A stretch of DNA of 64,000 bases, taken from the NCBI GenBank assembly GCA_050084515.1, contig CM114274.1, positions 36,208,001 to 36,272,000 on the forward strand. Direction: 5' to 3'. The DNA is from Blasia pusilla. Lineage: Eukaryota; Marchantiophyta; Marchantiopsida; Blasiales. Within the stretch, counting starts at the first letter, position 1; each line of letters starts with the position of its first letter. The position numbers and the translations under genes were made by a program. The notes under the pieces were generated by a model. The model was not told where the DNA came from, made no database searches, and worked only from the letters and a program-made list of their open reading frames with translations. This document shows positions 32,720 to 43,699 of the stretch, in pieces.

Positions 32720-33680
32720 AATCTTTTTCCGTCGTGCAGCAACGTGGACGAAGGTATTGTCCCCTCAGATCTCCGGACTACACCTGAAGTATCTTTTCTC
32801 TCTCAGACTCAATTGCGTTACTAATATAGTTTCTTGTAGCTTCTCCTACGCTGACTGGCAAGGCTAGTGGTAAAATGGTAAGAGCAGGGACTATTAGGAA
32901 AATGCTCACGATTATCCTGTACGAGACTCAGCGAGGAGAAGAAAAAGCTACGTCCGTTAGTTTCCTTATTGTACGTGGTTGAACTCGGTCTGCGACACTC
33001 CACAATCTTCTCCTCCGCCCGAGGCAACTCGATCCACTCGATAAGCAACGATTTGGCGGAAGAAAGATAGTCGTTGTCTCCAAATGCTTGTCTTCCCCTT
33101 CTTTCCTGCTTCTGCTGCCCTTGACCTATAGCGATGAGAAATGCAAGAAGTTGCTCTTCTTCCCACTTTTGCCTTCAACGAGCCTCGAATCGGAGGAAAC
33201 GCGCGGGACGTATTCGGACGCACAAGCGAGGGAAAACACAACGCGAATGCAGCACACAGTAGACTATGGAAGAGGAGCAAATAAGCAACACGGTTTGCTG
33301 CATACAGAGACTCGCCGCACTACTGCTACGTTAGTGTGCTTCATGTTGCATCCCCATCTTCTTATGAACTCTTATACTCTTTCGCGAGCGGGACGATATG
33401 AACTCTTACACACTTTCGCCGGTGACGAGATGGCCCCTACATGTATGCCTACATATATAAATGCTAGGCCACCGTTTTGGGTCCCACTTTATATTAAAAT
33501 TTAGCATAATATCTGGATGTCAAAATCCGTTTTATTATAAAAGTAAACTTCAAAAGAGGACAAAGAAAGGTAATATTTCAAAAGAGGCAAAAGAGGAAGA
33601 CTCAAAAAGTGCATAATGAAATGTAGGAAAAAAGTAGATTGCAACTAGTCAACACAAACACTAATTCAACAACCTATACA
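32720..33680. other. Upstream of the SnoaL-like gene; no further gene recognised
   Basis: The minus-strand frame at 33280-32966 begins with a hydrophobic signal-like stretch and becomes Arg/Ser rich. It has no recognisable domain and could be chance. A pyrimidine-rich stretch around 32760-32810 may be the 5' leader of the SnoaL-like gene. Confidence 0.35.
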
Positions 33681-33689
33681 ATTGATAGT

Positions 33690-34294
33690 ATGAAATAAAT
33701 TTGACAAGAATGCTAGTGGTTGGTTAGACGTGAACGGACGATGAGGCGAGCGATCCCCCACCACTTCCGTATGACGTATCAATGCCCAAGCTTGTGCACG
33801 TTGTAAGTCCACTGAGATGGATTGTCGAAAATAAGTTGTGACTACAAAGAGAGGACTACGGGAAGGGGCAAGGTCATGATTCTCGAGGGAGTGGTGAGCA
33901 CATGTTTTCAAGAAAGTATCAAAAGATACATGTAAATGATCGAATAGTTCCATTGCGAAAGGAATTATCAATTATGTCTCACAACATAATTTAACTCCTT
34001 GATTCTTGCTGTAGCTTCGGCCGTCGAACCTTTGGCATGTGCGGCTCAACACACCAAGTCAAAACGTGTTGGATCAACAACCACCACATCACCTAGTATC
34101 CAAAATCCACCTCGAGACATAACAAGATCAACTTGCGGACGAGAGGTTGCTTTTGTAGTTGAAGGTAGGACATGAAGTTGCTCTTGTACAACGGTGTATC
34201 CAACAGTACGAGCCATTGATGCTACGGCCTCTCTAATGACATCATATGTGGCCGTTCGTTCTCTACCATGTGGACATTTGTCGTGCGCATACAC
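33690..34294 (-). pseudogene. C-terminal domain of a reverse-transcriptase-type element, copy 1
   Basis: On the minus strand a frame from 34294 reads H-D-K-C-P-H-G-R-E-R-T, D-V-I-R-E-A-V-A-S-M-A-R, Q-E-Q-L-H-V-L-P-S, V-D-L-V-M-S, then D-V-V-V-V-D-P-T. After a frameshift the next frame (33971-33669) reads A-M-E-L-F-D-H-L-H, L-F-V-V-T-T-Y-F-R-Q-S-I-S-V-D-L-Q-R-A-Q-A. From memory this order matches a domain found after the reverse transcriptase in many uncharacterised proteins of seedless plants. The V-D-x-V...D-V-V-x-x-D-P spacing recalls a restriction-endonuclease-like fold (inference). Frameshift and stops show decay. Confidence 0.6.
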
Positions 34295-34299
34295 TTTTC

Positions 34300-34640
34300 T
34301 ACACTACATACATCGCTGTCATCAAAGACACACACACAGACACAAAAGATCCCATGCTAACTCTTTGCATCCAAACATCGAGATGATCGAGTCCCAAAAT
34401 ATCTCCAAGAAATCAAAGTTCTCTCTCAACAAGGTCTCTCACAAGGTGCACAGACTACATCTCTCTCTCATGTCAAACCAAACCCACTTTCCTAATGAGA
34501 GCTTGGGTTACTCACAAGGCAAGGAGAACCATAGTTCTGCCGCCTCATGCCAAGAGGTTCAACAAAGAGAGAATGAGCCTCGAGGTCCTCACTCTTCGTA
34601 TGGAACTCCAAACTATGTGTGTGCAAGACCTTATAAAACA
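34300..34640 (-). repeat. Gypsy family G LTR fragment
   Basis: Minus-strand sequence matches plus-strand 11360-11660: the TTGAACCTCTTGGCATGAGG block, GGTTTGACATGAGAGAG, then TTGGAGATATTTTGG, GGATGC and GTTAGCATGGGATC. A TATA-like TTTTATAAGG near 34635 would be the LTR promoter. Confidence 0.75.
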
Positions 34641-34999
34641 ACCCTTATTTATTTTTCCACCCTAATTTAAAACCCCTACTTACATCAAGAGCAATATATT
34701 AAGGCCCTTGTCTTAGAAGTGGATTTTGGATATTTAAAACCCTTCCTTGTAAGAAATTGTTTTCTAATCCAAACATTAGAAGAACCCAACAAAAAGTTTC
34801 TCCCCAAAATTTGAAAACAAACCTTTTCTCATGTGTACATATAGAGATCCAACATTCAAGATTAACATTCAATAGTTGTATGCAACCATAAAAACTTACA
34901 ACTCTAAAAGTTGTAAAGATTTTTTTTTGACATGATCAAAGGCTACATGTACAATTTGTTAATTTCATTGATCTCAATCCCCATTAGGACTATGTTTTA

Positions 35000-37900
35000 T
35001 GCACGGCCGTATAGAATAAGGAGCTAATATCAATCAACAAACAAACTATGATTCTCCTCTAAGAATTTATCTACAGCCTGTCAATCATTCTCATCTAGAG
35101 TCCATGTACTAACCACACCACCACTCGTGATCCTTATTGTCACTAAGCTCATGATCATCTCAATGTCAATCCATCTAGTATCTACCTCATTATATTTGAA
35201 CCTTGTCTTACTATAACCTACAGGTTAATACCAATTACACATAACCTGACATACAGATTGGCCATTTTCATTCAAAGGCATGGATCTATCTAACAACTCC
35301 ACCTCATGCCTAGATCAAGCAAACTTTGCTCCATACTTTGAACTTTCCCAATCCAATAACTTGATCAGTCCCACTTAATATTGAAGCCTTCGTTATTTCC
35401 TTGGGCCTTGATGTTGATGCTTTCCCCTTTTCCTTCCTTGTAGCCACTGATGCTAGAGTTGTCCTACATGCTTGTCAAGCGGCCGTTCTGGCTGCAAACA
35501 CAACAACGATATGAGATCCAATATCGACAATCAACCTCTCACTTGAATTCCCACAAGTTGACTCATAAGAGTTTACTTATAAATTTGACTTCCTTGAATG
35601 TAACCACTGGAACCACCTTTTGAGAACCCTCTCTCCTATCCTTAATCTGAGATGACATGATTTCCCCAAATACATAACAAACCTCATTCTCGGCAACATG
35701 TAGGTCATCCAATCCATCATCTAACATCTCCTCATCTCTAGGTAAATATGGGCAAGTATCAATTAGGTTCCACAATGCATTGTCCACCAAGTCATCTTAT
35801 TCTCCAAAAAGGTCTACTAGTCACTATAATTGAGTTTGATCTTCCAAGATTACTAGCTCTTAAAGGAGCAATGCCATTCTCATGGGTAGAATCACCGTCC
35901 AACGCGCAACCTTCATCTCGGAATAATTTCCTCACTCCATATTGATATGACATTTTTTTTCCAAATCTGGATCTCTATAATCCAAGGTGTGTATCACCAC
36001 CTTGTATCTATCTCCCTTGTATGAGGATTCATCTCAAACTTTGTGCATAGATTTTGTGCCTTCCACAAACCTTGCTTCAAGGCCTCCACCACTAAGGCAT
36101 TTGTTACAACACTACTATAATCATCCAGTTGCGAAGGCACTTGACATAAAAGTAAAGGATGTAAATCATGCCAAATATGCTCCATTTTCTTATGAGCTCT
36201 ACCTAGTTTCAAGCCTTCTACACCAAATTCCAATGCTGCCAGTTGATTCAAACTAGACACAGAATCTAGGAGAACTCCAAAATCATAATTGCGCTTTGGA
36301 AAAGACCCCACAACAATCAGACCCTGTTAGATGAAGAGGGACAAGGAGCAATGGATATTTATCTCGAAAAAGAAAAATTAGTTGAACAACAAAATGACAT
36401 AACATATACATATCATGGAATGCTTGTATACTTATCATATTCTTCTCACTATATGTATCACTGCATAATTTCAAACAAAACCTCCATAATCGTAGGAATG
36501 ATGTGATTTCACAACAAAGCATGATCCTTGTCCAAAAATCATGCTTCACAAAATTGTTGGAATAGAAAACATCGATGTAATCTGCGCATATGGAGAGACA
36601 TACAAGAGTTCCTGAGGTCCTCTCTTGTACTTCATCCCTTCTTGTTTGCAAGTCATACAAACAAGATTCCACCCCCTGCTAGCAACCCTTTGGGCAGAAC
36701 CCCAATTTTGTTTGTCCCTCCTAGTTGTGTCATCATAATTGAGCTTTTGTTTCTTGCGGGGATAGAGATGAAAAACCTTATGTACATGTTCCAACGAAGC
36801 AATATAAGGACCTAACATCATTGGGTGGTTTGCTCGATCTAGTGGATTCAACAATTTCTTCCCATAATGGGGAGGATCTTGATCACCTAACCCACCATGA
36901 TCCCCATTAGGGAATTCATGGACAATGAACCTCCATCCTTCCCAATCCAACTGTATATGGGGTAGCCCTCCATATGGACCTCTGCCCATGTAATCCTCTA
37001 GCATAAGCTTTCGTCTCTATGCATCACCATCAGAGGCATGACCTAATACACGACCTACTTTTTGCCTACAATGTATACCCCGTATTGTTTTAATCTCTTC
37101 CCATTTCTTCCTTACCCAGTCTGACGTAAAGCTATTACATGTGCAAGTAGCACAAATAACTAGTTTAGGAAACTTTTCATGCAAAGGATTCACAATGATA
37201 ACATGACTATATATATATATGCACCAATGTGATGAATCTCAAAAGTTGACATAATTTTCTCATTACCCTCATCACCCTCCTCGATTGAGACTTCTAATCC
37301 CATTGAACATATGTGATCTTCAATTGGGCCACAAAACCCCACCAGAGTGTCCCATTTGGAGTCGCACCTGCCACAATCAAGGAGTAGCTACATAAATTCT
37401 GTATGTTAAGCATCCTTAACATGTCTCATGTATGCTAAAACAAAAGATATACAAAGAACTTCAATAGCACTTAATTCAAATTCACTCACTTGAATTTTAA
37501 CCTTGGTTTCATCTTCAGTAAATATCATGGGGATATCCCCAATGATATTCAATCATATTTTTGCTGCACTCAACATCCTCCCGACTTCAGAAAAAATCTC
37601 AGATTCAATATTGTATATGAAGGTGGGAAATTTAGTTCTTTCCCTTTTCAGTGTCTTCAAGCTTGGACCCATGAGGTTCAGTGCAAAAAAACAAGCTACA
37701 GGTCTTCCACCAAATTGTAGTAAAGCCTGAGCTATAGCTTTAGTTCTTTGAGAATACCGACGTCCTCTCTCTGTCCTATTGAGGTTCTTTCCCATACTTA
37801 TTCCCATATATGGTAGAAAATCCCATAAAGCTTCACGTACTCCAAATGCTTGATTCTTATGGGCTACTATGATATTTGGAAGGAATCCTAACAAATCCTT

Positions 37901-38712
37901 CCTATCCATTGCTTGGTCTAGTAGGACATCTAGTTTGAACTTCAACATAAGTTTGAGCTTGCATTCGGAGTTCAGACTTTGTAAGATAGTCCAGCCTTAT
38001 GTGCATCAGCGTTGACCTTGTCCCTCGTTGTGTACCAGTCTTGTCTTCCCTAGTAAATCTCATCATGAAATCCCTTTCCTTTTTCAGCTTGAAGCACTCG
38101 CCACAAGTCAAGTGCTTGAAACCACCTCCTAGTTTATGAATGCCTTTGTACTCTACTGTATCTCTCTAATACTGCCAAGTGCTTGAAACCACCTCATGTT
38201 TATGAATTCCTTTGTACTCTCGTTTGTACTCCGTATCTCTCCAATACCGCCTCAAGAATACCCCCAACATAATTGAGATAATGTCAAATCATCTAGATTT
38301 TCATTGTGAGAAGGCCCCTTGAGCCATCCCCTTCACATTGAGACCCACCCGTTCTTGAAGTCTTGAGCGACCACTTGTCAAAGGCATTTTTTGGTCTAGT
38401 ATCCCTATCAGTTGTTTTTGTAGGTTGTCTAGCCAACCCAATCCTCAAATGTGCCCTTGCATTAGCCTGTCTTATTGATACACCTCGCAAGTGATACTTA
38501 CTAGTCAAGTGTTGCTCTAAGTTTATCTTTAGGTTTCTATGAGGAGGAGCTAAGTGAATGGTCTCTTTACAATATATACATTGAGCTTTGAACTTAAAAG
38601 CTACAACACGCTCTACATGCATATAAAGGTCTCCACTCCAATGGATATATGGAGATTTAGGCAGACCAGAGTTCAGGTTTACTTCATGCATGATGCGAAA
38701 TCCATCCTCCAC
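35000..38712 (-). pseudogene. Long decayed transposase-like gene with N-terminal zinc finger
   Basis: Collinear minus-strand segments make up one broken gene. 38712-38293 has an intact frame with a BED-like finger C45-x2-C48-x19-H68-x5-H74. 37948-37553 has a frame with G-G-R-P-V-A and L-N-L-M-G-P-S-L-x-T-L-K-R-E-R. Around 37345 lies W-D-T-L-V-G-F-C-G followed by E-D-H-I-C-S. Near 37030 is G-H-A-S-D-G-D, then a stop and R-R-K-L-M. 37004-36546 contains L-L-N-P-L-D-R-A and D-K-Q-N-W-G-S-A-Q-R. 36672-36283 contains C-H-F-V-V and P-L-H-L-T-G-S-D. 36311-35994 contains L-N-Q-L-A-A-L-E and a K-M-E-H-I-W-H-D-L block. Stops and frameshifts separate the pieces. The pattern resembles a large uncharacterised plant family I take to be a DDE-type transposase; the superfamily is not identified. 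Sequence to about 35000 may be its 3' part. Confidence 0.6.
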
Positions 38713-38719
38713 TACTAAT

Positions 38720-41480
38720 CTAGGCTCAAGAGGCTAGGGCCTCATTTCAAATTTGGTTCTTTTGGTGATTGGACAGTTATTCCTCTTAGCCCACCGTCTC
38801 TCATGTTGAACTATTAAGATATGATTTCTCCAATTATTGAAGGTGTTATCTATTCACTTCTTATCCTCTCACCCATCAGCGGTACCATACTCCTCAACAC
38901 ACCCTTCACAAACAAATCTACCTTGAGATTTGTGTGTGATTTGGATTAAGATTTTAAATTCCTTTCTCGTGTCTGACCTTCATCCGAATCCGATACCTTT
39001 AGAGGGTTGCGCACTAGTTAAATTAACTTCTTGCCCATCCAGTGATTTAACTAGCCCGAAAAATCTTAAATGACACACACATCAATTTGGAGCAATCTTA
39101 TCTCCCAATTGGAGTAGAGCCAATAAGAAAGGTGAGGTGTTAAATGAGAGGGAGTTTAAAAATCAAAAGGGTTTTCCAATGAGAATATACATGATTTCTC
39201 GTTTTTATTCGTGCTCGGGGATCTCACTTCCACAAATATGCCCCATCACGTGCAACAAAGTAAGGGGTATTTTAATTATGTCCCTTAGAATACTTATTAA
39301 GTTTTGTGGAAGAACAATAGGGTTCAATTTATTCCATGGCGCTCTTAAAAGAACAATAGGGTCTTTATATTAGTCGCCCTTCCATGGAAGACATTCACAT
39401 AAGATATATATATAGGGTACATACTCACAATATATATATACTAATACATGTTTGCATAAAATTTATCTATATTTATTTCAAATTTAATTTTCCTCCGCAG
39501 GCAGGAAATTTTTTAATTCTTTGTAGGGAAATTTAGAGGGAAAAAAATAGTCTTCTTTTGAAAATATTTCCCCCGTTAACCATTTTCCCACTATTTCTGC
39601 CAAGTAGGCTTGAACGGGTTTAGGTTTTTGGGGAAACCTTTGAAGTAAAGACGAGCAACCGCCACTTGAAGGAGGAGCTTGCAAGCAAGTTGCGGGCGGG
39701 TTGTAGGGAGGTTTGATGATCGAGAAAGCTTCATCAATCCTCTATCAAGTTCTTCCCGAATAGCTCGAGGTATTTTTTTTTCGATTGCACAACCACTTGA
39801 CTGGACGGACGGACTATGCTTCTCTAGAATTGTTTGTATATGTCTATAATTTTGGCTTATTTTTGAAGTTTGTTTGCCATTGGTCAGCTTATTGTTATTT
39901 TCCCTCTCGTTTTCACGCAAATTCAGGTAAGCCTGTGACCTCTCTCTCTTTTTATTCGTATTTGGTCGTGGGGGGAATCAGATTTGGTCGTGACAGAGAG
40001 ATATTTGCAACCAAACGCGTCCAAAATAAACTTCCTCTCCTTTCCATCTCTTCGCTGCAGTCCTGTGCTTCTCCACGTAGCCACCATGTGCATGCCTGTT
40101 ATAATTAACGCCACCATGCGCCAACCTCGGACAAGCACTGAACTGCAGTATTTAGTTGCGCCCGTAATTTTGCAATGCGAAATGTGTGGTTGAAAGCTGA
40201 AACCAAGGTCGTCTCTTGTGGGCAGTTGTGTGCATAGTGATTAGCGAATAGAATTTTGCTGCTTGTTGCCAATCATATTTTAATCTTTGAGCTCTCTTGA
40301 AACACTTGAAAATTCGCAACTCTCTATAAGCGTGGTTTTCAAGTGTTCTCCACAAGCCCCTCATGAATCTTGCTCTCTAACCACGTATCTGCGCACTAGC
40401 TCTGAATTGCAGACAGACCCATACTACATACATTCAGAGTGTGAGTTGATCTTGGTGAGTTTTTTTTTTTTTTATAATGTTTGAGACATGTTGGATTCAA
40501 TCTTTTTGTGGATTGTGCTTAGAGTGTACTTAGTGTAGTTGACACTATTGAAGTGTGAGTAGGACAGACGGAGGGAGTAAGCTAGGGAGATGACAAATTG
40601 GTTGATTGAGCCTCTTGCTCAATTATGGGTTCAATTTTCCTCTGTCATAGTGCGAGGACAATATGTTGGATGTTAATTTAACTTGGTGCTTTTATTTTCT
40701 TTCAAGGCCTTACTTATTTCAAGTGATTGCTTTACTTAAAGAATTTTAGGGGTACCAAAAATGAAAAATGATTCTTATAAAGTACATAAGGGTGACCACC
40801 CTGAGGAAAATCGAGGATTCATGTCATGTATTTTATGCTTTTAGTATGTTTTCTTTCTCCATTCATTTTATCTTTTTGAATCACTTTTCTCCGATTCCTT
40901 CCTTTGCCCACATTTGAACATTCCCATATTATCCAATTTTTTCCTTCCAACTTTTTCAACTCCTTCCTATTTTTCCCTATTCTATATCTCCCTTCACGGC
41001 TCCACTTCCTCTTTCTTCCTCTTTCATTTTCAAGGAATTGGTAAGTTGCCGGTAAGGCTGACATATCTAGCCTATCTAGCTCTTCAAGAGCAATCCTAAC
41101 TAGCTAGATAATCAAAATTTTCTAATTTTAATGGGCTAGGATTACTCCTTACAATTCGTTTAAAAGTATGGATAATAAAAGTTGACACTCACTAAAAGCC
41201 TCATCCCATGGGCATAGTTGGATTCACGCAACCTTCCTAAAATGGGATCTGCATGTAGACCGGGAAATAGATACTCATGAGATAAGTCAAGAATATGGCT
41301 AAATTAGTCCGGAATAAAAATTTATGGAGGTCGAGAAATCCAATTTTTTAAATAGAAAATCATCATGAATTTCCCTATACAAAAGTTAATGGCTGCCAAT
41401 GTCCATATTAATGATGAGCACCATTATACTCTCCTTTTCTATTACTTACTTAGTTATATGTGACAAAAATCTATATTTTA
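38720..41480. other. No gene recognised
   Basis: AT-rich, with several short frames and no domain. Contains a TATATATA tract near 39405, a T run near 40458-40472 and a poor duplicate of AAGAACAATAGGGT near 39310 and 39348. Splice-like signals near 39925 and 40455 could belong to an unrecognised non-coding or 5' UTR exon set. Confidence 0.4.
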
Positions 41481-41502
41481 ATTGGTAACCCTATATGCAC
41501 AA

Positions 41503-41972
41503 TCAAGGTTACATAGAAAGGGACAAGTATGTCTATGGGACGGACGTGCCGCTTGGGTACCCGTGGCCCGCATCTGAGCCCGCCGCGTTTACGGGGGCGC
41601 ACCCGTTTTGTGACCCGTGTGCAGCATGTACTGGGCCCCCCCATGGTTGCACAAAAATGGACAAGTCCTTCCTCAAGAGGGACATGGACGGACAAGTTTG
41701 GACATGTCCACGGACATGGTTTCCAAGAGGTGGGACCCACACTTTTAGTCCATGATGGAAGGCAATGCAAGGATGAGAGGAGCAATGAGTGAGGAGGGAG
41801 TGGAGGTGGAGGGAGGAAGAAATGGGGGAGTATGAAACACGAAGGCAAGTAAGGGGAATGAGAAAGAAGGGAAAGGTGGGGCCCATATGGACAAGTCCTT
41901 CCATAGGACGGACATAAGTCCACGGACATGGATATGTCCACGGACACGGACTTTGTCCACATGCAACCTTGA
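41503..41972. mobile_element. Putative inverted-repeat element rich in TGTCC/GGACA motifs
   Basis: The left end TCAAGGTTACATAGAAAGGG and the reverse complement of the right end (TCAAGGTTGCATGTGGACAA) are similar. An internal GGTTGCACAAAAATGGACAA (41643) and another start at 42643 (GGTTGCATAGAAATGGATC) show that the terminus is repeated. The interior carries many TGTCCACGGACA/GGACATGTCC motifs. No reading frame is convincing and no target-site duplication is evident. Confidence 0.45.
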
Positions 41973-42000
41973 GGCCCGCAAGAGGCGGGCTAAGGGTCTA

Positions 42001-42135
42001 CACATGCATGCTGAGGGCCCGCGCGGGCTCTAGTGCGGGCCCTTCACCCGCCTTGCAAGCTTGCCGTAAGATACTTGCGGGCCACAAAACGCGTGTGGGC
42101 TTGGCCAGCTCGGATCGACGCGGCAGACTTGGGTG
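42001..42135. other. GC-rich block with hairpin potential
   Basis: GAGGGCCCGCGCGGGCTC and a nearby GCGGGCCC can pair. The block is much richer in G+C than its surroundings and adjoins the inverted-repeat element. Its function is unknown. Confidence 0.5.
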
Positions 42136-42139
42136 CATG

Positions 42140-42870
42140 CTAAGGGTACCCCATGTCTACGGACACGGACTTTGTTTGTTTGGGTGCACCCTGTGTACAA
42201 TAAAACAAAATAATGAGATAAGAAGAAAAAAATAATAACAAGCTTGTAATTTAATTTTTTCCCTTAATTTACATCTCATATTTTGGAAGGAGAAAACTAA
42301 TTTGAATGGAAGAGGGAAAGGATTTCATTAATTAAGATTAACTAATAATTTAATTCTTGGGTCTTACCTTGTAGGAGGAGTGGAGGGGAAGGACTATGTA
42401 ATTTTTTAAACTTTTATGGAAGGGTGGAATTATTCAGAGTGGGACATTATTTAAATTTCAATCGAGAAGTGGGTTATTGAGAAGAGTGAAACGTTATTAC
42501 TCCTTTGAGATTTAAGAAACTGGAAATTATGTTTAATTTTGATTTTAAGAAAATCATTTTTTCGTGCGAAATTTTAGGCATGTTAACTAGTTATAATAAA
42601 AATCCATCTCATGATAGGTACCTACATGTTTTATTAGAAGAGCATGGTTGCATAGAAATGGATCTGTCCACGAATATGCCCAAGCAACCTAACAAGTCCC
42701 TCATTAAGTTTTTTTCTGGTACCCTATTGGGCCGCGTGGGGTTGGGACGGGGGAAGAGATGCGGGCTCGGATTAAGGGAGGTGGGCATGGATCAAAAGGT
42801 GCGCGGGCTATGATCCCTTACATTCCATATCAAGCATATCTGGCCCGCCCAAACCCACATCGAGCTTGCC
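42140..42870. other. No gene recognised
   Basis: AT-rich apart from the GGTTGC...GCAACC segment at about 42643-42690, which echoes the ends of the inverted-repeat element. The 102-codon frame at 42505-42813 has no recognisable domain. Confidence 0.4.
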
Positions 42871-42872
42871 CT

Positions 42873-43660
42873 ATCGTACGCCTACTCCTCTTGAACGTTG
42901 ATCTTTAGCATTGCAGAAGCGTACGTTTAGTAGGACATGCCTTCACTGATAATCTACATCCCAACAGACTCACGTTAGTCTAGTCTGAGTTAATTATCCT
43001 TCCAACCCATCGAGTTCTCAACTCGGCACCTCATCAAGCTCAACCTTCCTAGTTTCTCACTTCCCAACACGGGCAAGTCTTCCGAGACTTGGGACAGAAT
43101 TTCTAGTTAGTCCAGACATCTAAAACGACGTTCGTATGCCTAGCGGTCCAAACTTTCCAATGGACCTCGCATGAGCCCCAAACAGAGATCCAACTATATG
43201 AGTAATGGGTTGGAATCCAATGGGGACCTTTGAAATCCACTCTATTGGACTTGGTTCGAGTTTTGAGTCCCTACGCCAAACTCTCGATCCATTCCGTGCC
43301 CTTGGGTCACCCCGCGGCGCCTTTAAGTGGGGTTTGAGTCCCAAGCATTCATGGAGACCTTCCCCCTTATTAGTAATTCTGGGTTTCTGTGCCCTCCCAC
43401 TATCTTTGGGTAAGGGATATACGGGCCACTCTTTTTGTCCCTCAACTCAACTCCCCGTAGAGTTGCTTTCGGGAAGTTTCTCAGCCTGTGCTGGTGTGTC
43501 TGCGAAGATCTTTGGTATGTTGGAACCAACTTTGCATAAGCTTTCCAACACCATCTTACTTGTCCCAAACGCACATTGGGGACTTAAAGTTATGGTCCAA
43601 AATACACTCAAAACCCCAAACACTGGGCCCGCACTGCCATGCCCGTATGAACCCCAATTC
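42873..43660 (+). repeat. Dispersed repeat A, copy 2 (longest)
   Basis: The first 450 bp aligns with 811-1285. The rest aligns with the inverse strand of 63345-63780, including GGAAC...CATAAGCTTTCCAA, CCATC-TACTTGTCCC and a GTTATGGTC block. A short frame near 43510-43640 is partly kept in copy 3 (I-S-F-P-x-P-S-Y-L-S), so weak coding potential exists, but stops differ between copies. Confidence 0.8.
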
Positions 43661-43699
43661 ATATGACCAAAAGTTTTGGGAGAAATCTAATCACATGTG

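Noticed and set aside
32860-32895. Possible tRNA-like segment
   Set aside because: Resembles a D-arm by a few bases only; no acceptor stem or T-arm can be formed.
32966-33280. 104-codon minus-strand frame with signal-like start
   Set aside because: Only the first 25 residues look structured; the rest is low-complexity Arg/Ser and no family is recognisable.
41471-42005. Several long open frames on both strands
   Set aside because: They follow from the repeated GGAC/GTCC motifs; all frames are open together and peptides are repeat-driven.
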